From contig NZ_AUAC01000010.1 of assembly GCF_000428525.1 (NCBI RefSeq), positions 1 to 64,000 on the forward strand: DNA of 64,000 nucleotides. Reading direction: 5' to 3'. Positions 1-8,272 of the stretch are shown here, one piece after another. The translations under genes and the position numbers were made by a program. This DNA comes from Hellea balneolensis DSM 19091. Its GTDB lineage: Bacteria; Pseudomonadota; Alphaproteobacteria; Caulobacterales; Maricaulaceae. Below the pieces are notes generated by a model, which was not told where the DNA came from, did no database searches, and was given only the letters and a program-made list of their open reading frames with translations. How positions within the stretch are numbered: position 1 is the first letter of the stretch; the number at the start of each line of letters is the position of its first letter.

Positions 1-474
1 ACGCGTGTAGATTATATCACTACCGCCAAGACCACGGATAATATCATCGCCATCACCGTTTTCAGTGTAAACATAATCATTGCCGTCAGTCGCCGTAATG
101 TCATAGCTCTCAAACGCATTAATATTTATCCCAACAGTCGTCGTCGTGTAATATAGAGCATCATTTCCGTTACCAGTAGTGTCACTTTGAAGGCTAAAGC
201 TGATACGGTCTAACGTCAGTCCATTCGGAGCCGCGCCGCTATAATCAAGAGTGAGGCGGTCTATGCCGCCAAGGCCATTTAGGTTAGTTGTCAAAAACCC
301 TGCATCAATAACATCATCGCCCTCAGTAGGCTCGGTTGTATTGAATAAGGGCCCAATGACAGGTGCTTCATTGATCATATTGACGGTTAGATTAGGATAT
401 ATGAATGCGTTCAGACCCATCTCAGAAATCAGATCTAAATTTTCAGCAAAAAGGTTATCAAAGTAAAACCGCAA
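1..474 (-). CDS. RTX-type calcium-binding protein, 5' part (runs off window)
   Basis: The minus-strand frame is open from about 505 to the left window edge, so only the N-terminal part of the protein is visible. The translation ends in DGNDYVYTENGDGDDIIRGL, which is RTX-like Asp/Gly nonapeptide sequence, preceded by a beta-rich stretch around GGIDRLTLDYSGAAPNG. I place the start at a TTG at 474 because GGGGA lies six bases upstream; an ATG at 420 is the alternative. An in-frame TGA lies just upstream of about 505, so a 5' truncation is possible. It is downstream of the large RTX gene on the same strand and both are probably type I secretion substrates. Confidence 0.55.
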   Translation of the reverse strand, partial: MRFYFDNLFAENLDLISEMGLNAFIYPNLTVNMINEAPVIGPLFNTTEPTEGDDVIDAGFLTTNLNGLGGIDRLTLDYSGAAPNGLTLDRISFSLQSDTTGNGNDALYYTTTTVGININAFESYDITATDGNDYVYTENGDGDDIIRGLGGSDIIYTR

Positions 475-604
475 TATACGTCCCCAAAAGCAATCTATCT
501 TAAGTCACTCTTATGCATAATTACGCCATCACTTCAACGGGCGAAACAATTTTAGAAATTATCGCGCTTAAGCTTGTGGATCCGTTTGGCGAGCTAGGCT
601 AACC

Positions 605-3600
605 CTAAATCAAGGCATCCATATCAAAGACATCAATCGGATCACCTGCGAAGGCGTCTGGGACAGTGAGCGGCGCCGCGGCGGGCGGGGTTCCGCCAAA
701 GTCGAAGTTAGAAGCATCAAGGTCGCTAAGGTTATGCCCAACGATGGTCAGCGTGTTGCCTCCGCCAAAGTTAAATATCACATTCGCGCCTGCATCAGAG
801 CCCACAGCCTGCAGCTCGGCCCATGTATCAAAGGCTGGATCACCGCCGAGAATGTAAATCACTTCGTTTAATGTGAAGCCGCTTATAACATCTGCATCAT
901 TGCCATTTGTTGTATAGCCAAAGCTATCAACGCCAGCCCCGCCATTAAGACTGTCATTACCGGCCCCGCCGTCAATATAGTCATTCCCGCCATTGCCTAG
1001 CAGGACATCATCACCAGATGAGCCGCGCATGACATCATCAAAGCTTGTGCCTAAGACACGCTCAATAGAGACATAGGTATCACCCATAGCCTCGCCCGTC
1101 AGGCCAGATGCGGTCATATCAAAGCTAACCCCTGAGCTCAGGTTGAGATAATTGACCGTATCAAAGTCAGCGCCCCCGTCAAAGCTATCCGCGCCCGCTC
1201 CGCCATAGAAGAAGTCATTGCCGGCCCCGCCGCTCATAATGTCATCACCATCTTGGCCAAAGAGCACATCAACGCCGTCCCCGCCATTGATGGTATCATT
1301 GCCCTCACCGCCTAGGATACGGTCATTACCGCCCGCGCCATTGAGAATGTCATTACCGTCCTCACCATAAAGGCGGTTATTACCCGCATCACCTGTCAGG
1401 CTATCATCAAAATCGGAGCCAAAGACCCATTCAATGCTGTTAAAGCTATCACCCGCAGCCTCACCGCCCGTGCCGCTAGTCGCCAGGTCAAGCGTCACCC
1501 CTGCAGCCGCAGCCGTGTAATAGGCACTATCGATACCTGCACCGCCAATGAGCGTATCCGCGCCTTCCCCGCCAAAGAGACGGTCATTACCCGCTCCGCC
1601 GTCCAGCGTATCATCACCGTCCTCGCCGCGCAGCTCATTCACACTCGTATTACCTGTCAGGCTATCGTTGAAAACAGAGCCGTAAACCGCTTCAATACCA
1701 AAATAGGTATCACCTGCCGCGTCGCCCACTGTTCCGCTTGAAGAGAGAACAACCGTCACTGCAGAGGCCGCATTATCATATCTGGCGATATCAAAGCCTG
1801 TCCCGCCGTTCAGTTGGTCTGCTCCTGCCGAGCCATAAAGCGTATCATTGCCCTCTTGGCCGCGCTGGATATCATCCCCGTCCCCTCCATAGATACGGTC
1901 AACCCCGCCCCCGCCATTAATTGTGTCATTGCCGTCCTCGCCGTAAAAGAACTCATTGGCGTCAGAACCTGTGATGACGTCATTGAAATTGGATCCGTAA
2001 ACGCGTTCAATAGATACAAAGCTATCGCCATATGCTTCGCCTATCGTTCCGCCACTTAGTAAGCTCAATGCAATGCCCGCAATAGAGTCTCTATAATCGG
2101 CACTATCCAAGCCCTCGCCACCATCTAATAAATCTGCACCAGCTCCCCCAATTAGTGTGTCTGCGCCTAAACCACCATATATTTCGTCATCACCACCCAG
2201 GCCGCTAATAATATCGTTACCATCAAATGCATTGATAACATCATTGTCCAAAGTGCCGGAACCTATGTCGTTCTGATCAGTAAAGTTTATGACAGGAGTT
2301 AATGTGCTAATGTCGTAATCTTCATCAGAGAAACGCAAATATTCGATAAAGATTACGCTATCGACACCGTCATCGCCTACATTATCTGTGATAGTGTAAG
2401 TCAATTCTATGGTATCAAAGGCGATCGAGTAATTTGAAAACTGTCCACTATAAACCGCATAATCCCTTCCTGATCCGCCATTAATGATATCATCACCCAA
2501 CCCGCCAGTAATGAAGTCATTATCATTATCACCGCGAAGAACATCGTCTCCTGCGCCGCCATCGATTAAATCGATGCCTCTATAGCCACGAATTTCATTA
2601 GCAAAGGAATTTCCTGTTAGTGTGTCTTCCATCTGGGAGCCGCGTAAATCCTCCATGTTTGTAATGGTATCTCCGGTAGAAAAACCGCCAAATGCTGTGA
2701 CACTTCCATCGTCATTTAATGTGAGGCTGACTCCTTCCGGATTGTCCGATGATGAATAATCGACGGAGTCTTTACCATCACCACCATCGATGAAATCAAC
2801 CCCAGCTCCACCGAGAATTCTGTCGTTTCCTCCTTGTCCAAGAATTGTAGTAGCATTTGTGGTTCGAGACCAAATCGTGTCGTCACCATCTCCGCCTTCA
2901 ACTCTTACTAAAGATGCATTTAAATCAATTCGGTCATCATAGTTTGTCCCTATAAGAGCTTCGATGTCTTCCCTACCTATGCTGTCACGGATATTTCCTG
3001 TATATACATCTTCGCCATCGCCCCAGATTTCTGAAGTTGAATCAGAATAATCTAATGTGTCAAATCCGTCGCCTCCGTACACATCATCTTCACCGCCAAC
3101 AGCGAACATTATGTCATCTCCATCATCTCCATCTAATATGTCGTCACCCTCACCGCCGTACAGAATATCATTATCGTCCCCACCTGCTAATCTATCAGAA
3201 CCGTTCCCACCATATATTATATCGTTGCCACTGTTACCTTGAAGCCAAAAGTCGTCACCATTACCCCCAAAAATTATGTCATTACCTTCATCGCCATAAA
3301 TACGGTCAACGCCGTCACCTCCAACAAGCCTGTTGTCAAAATTGTTACCCCTAATGACATCATTGAATTGTGTTCCGATTACACCTTCAACATTAACAAT
3401 GTAGTCGGCACCTGTTTCATCGGAGACTAACTCTCGATCTTCTAAATCGATGTCAATTTGTGATGCTGAATTTGAAAAATCGACAGTATCAAAACCATCT
3501 CCTCCATTGATTGTATCGCGCACTCCGTCATCATCAATGATGAACAAATCATCACCATTATTACCATCAAGATCATCGATGCCGGTTCCGCCAATCAACG

Positions 3601-6322
3601 TGTCATTATCATTTCCACCAATTAGTTGGTCAACGCCATCTCCACCCGAGAGATAATCATCACCATCTTTTCCAAGTAGAAGGTCATCGTCTGTTCCACC
3701 TTCAAGGACATCGCTGCCAAGTCCGCCATCAATTTCGTCATCGCCACTCCCACCATCGAGAGAGTCGTCACCATTTTCGCCCTCAATAACATCATTTCCA
3801 TGCCCTCCGAGAATTCTATCATTCCCGTCGTCACCTTCTAACGTGTCGTTATCTCGTCCGCCATCAATGAAATCCTCGCCATCTCCACCACGAATAAAGT
3901 CTTCATCATCTCCTCCGTAAATTTGATCGTCACCCCCACGTCCACGAATGGTGTCATCACCATCTTCACCGTTGATGGTATTCTCAAAGTCATCTCCAAA
4001 GAGACGGTCATCATAGTCGGAACCTGTGATGTTTTCGATAGACGTTAGTGTGTCATGCCCTACATCTGCGGAGGAGCTAATTTCAAAACCTTCACCGTCT
4101 TCTAAATCTACTTCTACTCCACTATCCGCTAATGTATATTCAACAGTGTCTGAACCGTCGCCACCGTCGATGATGTCATCTCCATCATCGCCTCGAAGAC
4201 GATCATTACCTTCATCTCCGGATAAAACATCATCTCCGTCACCGCCTCTCAGAAGGTCATTTCCTTCTCCTCCGATTATAAAGTCGACTCCATCGTAACC
4301 TCTCAGTGAGTCATCACCAGCCAGTCCCATAAGGATATTATTTTCATCATTTCCGTAGAGTCTGTCGTCAAAATAACTGCCGCCCAAGTGTTCGATTAAC
4401 TCTATTGTCGTTCCCTCAACAGAATCACCTTCGACAGTCATGTCACGAAGATCAACTCTTACGTATTCAGTTGCATGATAGAAAAGAACAATATCGGAGT
4501 CGTTTCCTCCGTTAGCCAGATTTTGGCCATCCCCAAGAACAATAATGTCCTTTCCGCCGAACCCATAAATCGTATCCCCACCACCATATCCAACGAGCGT
4601 ATTGTTTTCGTCTGACCCTGCGATGATGTCGGCAAAGTAGGAACCATAAACATTTTCAATAAAGAACAGGCTATCTCCACCTGACCCACCGGAAGAGGAC
4701 CCAATAACATCATTATCATCGAAGTTTAAGTCTAGGAGGACGTTTACTCCAGATGTCGAGTCCAAATAACTTACAGTATCATTACCAAACCCTCCTTGTA
4801 TTTGATCATCACCACCTCCGCCTTGAAGAAGGTCGTCCCCTTGTTGGCCGATCAAGTAATCATCACCGTGACTACCAATCAAAACATCGTTTTCTCGCCC
4901 GCCAATTAAAGATATTCCGTCTTGTGCACGATCTCTTACAGAAATGTATGAACTGACATCTGCATCCGCTTCGTAAGACATATTTGAGTCATCGTTACCA
5001 TACTGAATTCGCGCATAAACTCGTGTAGATTGCGGTGTATTCCCATCTATATCATCTTCATCAACTTCGATTGCAAATCTGCCAACATCGATTCGTAAGT
5101 CACCTGAACTAAAGTCGTATAAGTCCTCTATTGTCAGAGAGTCATTACCGAAGGTGAAAACCACATCACCATTAGCTTGAATTACAGGGTCTGCAGTAAG
5201 ATACCATTCGGGATCAAATTCTACTCTGTCACCGACTGAATCAGCGGCGCTATCATCAAGAATTGTATCATTCCCGTATCCACGGCCAAAAATAAATGTA
5301 TCAGCACCTTGCCCGCCTTGAAGGAAATCATCTCCGCCTCGCCCATCCAAAACGTCGGATCCGACGCCGCCTTCCAAATAGTCTGAACTACTTCCTCCCG
5401 TAAGCGTATCATTGCCGTTGCCGCCGATTATAGCCAAACCATCATTACTCGCATCAAATATTGAAGGCTTAATATCGTCGTTATCTATCGAACCATATAT
5501 TATGCGTCGACCATCTGTATCGTGTGGCGAAATAATGCCATCTGCTCTTAACCCCCCGACGATCAAACCTACTCCAAAAGCGATTCCTTGCAAATTATAA
5601 GGCAGAGAAAAATTTGAAGCGTGTTCGTTTACGTCATTTTGATAATCTTCATAAGTGTAAGCATATTGAGAGCTGGTTTCCCCAATATAGTTAAAGTCAA
5701 CTGTTCGCCCTATCCCATATGGGTCGATATCTCTTTCAAGGACAGGATTTCCAATACGGGCCAATCCGTCAGTTGAGTCGAAGTCGAAGTTATCCGTTCC
5801 AAAAGGAGTTAAAGAATAGTTTTCAATATACCTCTGGCCGTCCGGATAGACTATAAATGCAACATCATCTGCTAAAGCAAAGGAGGTAGAATTATTTAAA
5901 AATATTCTTTCGTAGAAATCATCACTAGTGGCTCCAAAGTTATATTGCTTAACAATAATTCCGAAAAATGACAAATCCTCTGAAGAGTTTATTACCTCAG
6001 CTGAATTGGAGCCAAACTTAGATTGAATTTTCTCCAATATATGATCTCTCATTTCCAGTTTCGTATATCTACCAGCGTCGAGATTGATATCCAGATCCTT
6101 GGTTATCTTAAAAAAATACTCAACCAAGCTTGATTCTGAACCATATGCATAGCGGCCAGCTCCGTTAGACATATATTCATTAACGTCTATATCGATTGAA
6201 TATGGGGATTGAGAGTTGATTATTGGAGGACGAATGTAGTCAGATGAGGCCAGATTATCTGGAAGTGAGTTCGTGCCATATAGATATTTGATCACTACTT
6301 CTTGTATAGTTGGGAGCGCCAT
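605..6322 (-). CDS. Giant RTX (hemolysin-type calcium-binding repeat) protein, 1905 aa
   Basis: Residues 1 to about 290 are a non-repetitive N-terminal region without a Sec signal. Residues about 295-1790 are dense GGxGxDxL RTX nonapeptides, grouped in modules that alternate RTX blocks with a segment of the form DTVDYSxSxxGV...DxxxxIExVxGSxFxDxLxG. The last about 100 residues (VISGFTLNEVIYILGG, GNTLTIVGHNLSDLDASNF) are the kind of C-terminal domain found in type I secreted RTX proteins, and the protein ends in hydrophobic DALI. Such proteins bind Ca2+ and fold outside the cell. No ABC exporter, HlyD or TolC gene lies in the window. The 3' third of the gene is visibly richer in G+C than the rest, suggesting module gain. 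Exact role (adhesin, S-layer, enzyme) is not evident. Confidence 0.9.
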   Translation of the reverse strand: MALPTIQEVVIKYLYGTNSLPDNLASSDYIRPPIINSQSPYSIDIDVNEYMSNGAGRYAYGSESSLVEYFFKITKDLDINLDAGRYTKLEMRDHILEKIQSKFGSNSAEVINSSEDLSFFGIIVKQYNFGATSDDFYERIFLNNSTSFALADDVAFIVYPDGQRYIENYSLTPFGTDNFDFDSTDGLARIGNPVLERDIDPYGIGRTVDFNYIGETSSQYAYTYEDYQNDVNEHASNFSLPYNLQGIAFGVGLIVGGLRADGIISPHDTDGRRIIYGSIDNDDIKPSIFDASNDGLAIIGGNGNDTLTGGSSSDYLEGGVGSDVLDGRGGDDFLQGGQGADTFIFGRGYGNDTILDDSAADSVGDRVEFDPEWYLTADPVIQANGDVVFTFGNDSLTIEDLYDFSSGDLRIDVGRFAIEVDEDDIDGNTPQSTRVYARIQYGNDDSNMSYEADADVSSYISVRDRAQDGISLIGGRENDVLIGSHGDDYLIGQQGDDLLQGGGGDDQIQGGFGNDTVSYLDSTSGVNVLLDLNFDDNDVIGSSSGGSGGDSLFFIENVYGSYFADIIAGSDENNTLVGYGGGDTIYGFGGKDIIVLGDGQNLANGGNDSDIVLFYHATEYVRVDLRDMTVEGDSVEGTTIELIEHLGGSYFDDRLYGNDENNILMGLAGDDSLRGYDGVDFIIGGEGNDLLRGGDGDDVLSGDEGNDRLRGDDGDDIIDGGDGSDTVEYTLADSGVEVDLEDGEGFEISSSADVGHDTLTSIENITGSDYDDRLFGDDFENTINGEDGDDTIRGRGGDDQIYGGDDEDFIRGGDGEDFIDGGRDNDTLEGDDGNDRILGGHGNDVIEGENGDDSLDGGSGDDEIDGGLGSDVLEGGTDDDLLLGKDGDDYLSGGDGVDQLIGGNDNDTLIGGTGIDDLDGNNGDDLFIIDDDGVRDTINGGDGFDTVDFSNSASQIDIDLEDRELVSDETGADYIVNVEGVIGTQFNDVIRGNNFDNRLVGGDGVDRIYGDEGNDIIFGGNGDDFWLQGNSGNDIIYGGNGSDRLAGGDDNDILYGGEGDDILDGDDGDDIMFAVGGEDDVYGGDGFDTLDYSDSTSEIWGDGEDVYTGNIRDSIGREDIEALIGTNYDDRIDLNASLVRVEGGDGDDTIWSRTTNATTILGQGGNDRILGGAGVDFIDGGDGKDSVDYSSSDNPEGVSLTLNDDGSVTAFGGFSTGDTITNMEDLRGSQMEDTLTGNSFANEIRGYRGIDLIDGGAGDDVLRGDNDNDFITGGLGDDIINGGSGRDYAVYSGQFSNYSIAFDTIELTYTITDNVGDDGVDSVIFIEYLRFSDEDYDISTLTPVINFTDQNDIGSGTLDNDVINAFDGNDIISGLGGDDEIYGGLGADTLIGGAGADLLDGGEGLDSADYRDSIAGIALSLLSGGTIGEAYGDSFVSIERVYGSNFNDVITGSDANEFFYGEDGNDTINGGGGVDRIYGGDGDDIQRGQEGNDTLYGSAGADQLNGGTGFDIARYDNAASAVTVVLSSSGTVGDAAGDTYFGIEAVYGSVFNDSLTGNTSVNELRGEDGDDTLDGGAGNDRLFGGEGADTLIGGAGIDSAYYTAAAAGVTLDLATSGTGGEAAGDSFNSIEWVFGSDFDDSLTGDAGNNRLYGEDGNDILNGAGGNDRILGGEGNDTINGGDGVDVLFGQDGDDIMSGGAGNDFFYGGAGADSFDGGADFDTVNYLNLSSGVSFDMTASGLTGEAMGDTYVSIERVLGTSFDDVMRGSSGDDVLLGNGGNDYIDGGAGNDSLNGGAGVDSFGYTTNGNDADVISGFTLNEVIYILGGDPAFDTWAELQAVGSDAGANVIFNFGGGNTLTIVGHNLSDLDASNFDFGGTPPAAAPLTVPDAFAGDPIDVFDMDALI

Positions 6323-6695
6323 AATTAAACCAGTGATTTAGTTCGTAATAGTTACTATCTATCGTGTTTTAAAATGTTCGTACAGAAAAATATATGTTCA
6401 TCTAGTTTTATTGGTACAATTCTCTCACCCACAAATCGCCAGCTTCACTCACTTATCCCAACGAACGCCTCGATCATTGGCGCAGCGAACTTCATTCTTT
6501 TCAACTTGAGCAATGGCGCCTTCAATCGCGCCTGGGGGCAATAGGCTACATAGGCTACTTCCATTGGCGAGGGTAGAGGTATACTACGAGCAGGCATTCC
6601 AGCTTTTGTGCCTCGATGACGGGGTTAAAATTTCAGTGGCCGGTGATGCAGGTGATAACAATCGGATTTATCATTTCCCAAAACATGTAATTATT

Positions 6696-6717
6696 TTGGG
6701 GGCATTATTGGGGGCAC
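6696..6717 (+). repeat. 12-nt-phased G-rich direct repeats upstream of integrase 1
   Basis: Two copies of TTGGGGGCAY start exactly 12 bases apart (6696 and 6708). A related GGGGCACCA lies at about 6784. Equivalent 12-base phasing occurs at 6880 and before the second integrase, so these are candidate integrase arm-type or core sites. The rest of 6323-6879 holds no gene I can support. Confidence 0.5.
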
Positions 6718-6879
6718 TTTAATATTTGAATTAAAAATAATGATTATGAATCAATAGCTTAAAATTGAAATGCACTGCCGTGTGGGGCACCATTTTCTTA
6801 AAGTCGAAAGCTAATAAGTCTCTGATAAGACTTGTATTTTCCTTAAGAAACCTGTGCCTTCCTCAAAGTTGTTGACATT

Positions 6880-6913
6880 TTGGGCCACAAATTGGGTTAC
6901 AAAATGGGCTACA
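6880..6913 (+). repeat. Triple 12-nt-phased repeat at the integrase 1 start
   Basis: TTGGGCCACA, TTGGGTTACA and ATGGGCTACA begin at 6880, 6892 and 6904, an exact 12-base period ending just before the probable integrase start. A partly degenerate copy with the same phasing lies at 22334-22367. Binding by the integrase is inferred from position. Confidence 0.5.
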
Positions 6914-6915
6914 TT

Positions 6916-8265
6916 ATGAGCGAGATGAGACACCTCGATCAATATCTGAAACAGCGCAAAGGCCGCTGGTATTACGTGCGCCGCGTCCCGCTGCGCTATG
7001 CGGAAGTCGATAAACGCAGGCTGATAAAGTCAGCGCTTAAGACATCCTCGCGGGAAGTCGCGCGTGTGCGGCGTGATGCGCTGGCAGAAGCGGATGATTT
7101 CTACTGGTCATCGCTTGCTACATCACAAGCGAACACTTCCAATAGCTCCGCTGTCTCTCGATACCGTGCGGCGAAGGCACGGGCCTTTGCGCGGGGTTAT
7201 ATCTACACGCCTGTCGAAGAGTTATCCGTGCAGAATGATATGTCAGAAGTCATTGATCGCTTACGCGCCTTGGAAAGCAGTCTGGGTACACGGCAAGCCG
7301 TACCAGAAACGGATGCTCTGCTCGGCACGGCTCCCAAGGCCTCTATCCCGATTAGCGAGGCCTTCGAGCTTTATTGCGATAAGATCAGTATTGGAGACCA
7401 AAAGGGTAAATCACCCGACCAGAGACGCAACTGGCGCAAGGTTAAAGCCCGCGCTGTTCAAAACTTCATCTGCCTGCGCGGCGACAAGCCTATGGCCGAG
7501 ATTGACCGCGCAGATGGGCAGGCATTCTTTGAGTGGTGGGGCGCGAAAGTTGACCCGAAAGATGGCTCGCGGCCTCGCAGCGGCAATAGCGCCAATAAAG
7601 ACCTGACAAACCTGCGCATCCTCTTTCGGTCATACTGGACCTATGAAGGCGAGCCCAAACGCGACAATCCTTTTGACGATCTGCGGTTCAAGAATGTCGT
7701 CTATAAAGACATTCCACCCTTCTCGGTCAATTGGCTGCAAAACAGAATTCTAGCCAAAGGCGCGCTCAACTCTCTGAATGAAGATGCACGCCTGATTGTC
7801 TATGCTCTGATTGAAACGGGCTGTCGTCCGAGTGAGATAGCGAACCTACGGCCAGAACATATCATTCTTGACCATGACGTGCCGCATTTGAAAATCAGGC
7901 CTACGGCAACCCGCAAGCTTAAGTCCAAATCCGCAAGGCGTGATATTCCGCTGCTAGGCGTATCGCTCGAAGCCATGACACAAAGGCCCAACGGTTTTCC
8001 ACGTTACCGCGATAAAGGCTCACTCCTATCGCAAACTCTGATGAAACGCTTCAAAGCGGAAGGATTGTTCGAAACGCCAGACAACCGCATCTATTCCATT
8101 CGCCACGCCTTTGAAAAGCGGATGCTGGAAGCAGATATAGATTACGGCCTACGCTGCATTCTCATGGGCCATCATAATACGCGGCCAAGCTATGGCGATG
8201 GTGGCTCGCTAGAATATCGGCGAGATCAGATTGCGAAGTTTGCGATCCAGCACTCAATTTCGTAG
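6916..8265 (+). CDS. Tyrosine recombinase / phage-type integrase
   Basis: This is a site-specific tyrosine recombinase likely to integrate and excise the surrounding element. The N-terminus (RKGRWYYVRRVPLRYAEVDKR) resembles the DUF6538-type arm-binding domain, followed by a core-binding SAM-like region and a C-terminal catalytic domain. Visible catalytic residues are Arg in ETGCRPSEIANL, Arg in IYSIRHAFEKR (the usual HxxR has Tyr at the His position), His in LMGHHN and the nucleophile Tyr in GGSLEYRRDQ. An open frame runs further upstream from a TTG at 6880, but that part is made of the phased repeats, so I prefer ATG 6916; ATG 6904 or 6925 are alternatives. The gene converges on the helicase with seven bases between stops. 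A decayed relative lies near 30.1 kb. Confidence 0.88.
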   Translation: MSEMRHLDQYLKQRKGRWYYVRRVPLRYAEVDKRRLIKSALKTSSREVARVRRDALAEADDFYWSSLATSQANTSNSSAVSRYRAAKARAFARGYIYTPVEELSVQNDMSEVIDRLRALESSLGTRQAVPETDALLGTAPKASIPISEAFELYCDKISIGDQKGKSPDQRRNWRKVKARAVQNFICLRGDKPMAEIDRADGQAFFEWWGAKVDPKDGSRPRSGNSANKDLTNLRILFRSYWTYEGEPKRDNPFDDLRFKNVVYKDIPPFSVNWLQNRILAKGALNSLNEDARLIVYALIETGCRPSEIANLRPEHIILDHDVPHLKIRPTATRKLKSKSARRDIPLLGVSLEAMTQRPNGFPRYRDKGSLLSQTLMKRFKAEGLFETPDNRIYSIRHAFEKRMLEADIDYGLRCILMGHHNTRPSYGDGGSLEYRRDQIAKFAIQHSIS

Positions 8266-8272
8266 GAGCGTT

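Noticed and set aside
3037-3430. Plus-strand frames opposite the RTX gene
   Set aside because: They arise from the repetitive Asp/Gly codons read in the antisense direction.
6513-6722. Plus-strand 69-codon frame before integrase 1
   Set aside because: No ribosome site, and its end is made of the phased G-rich repeats; probably not coding.
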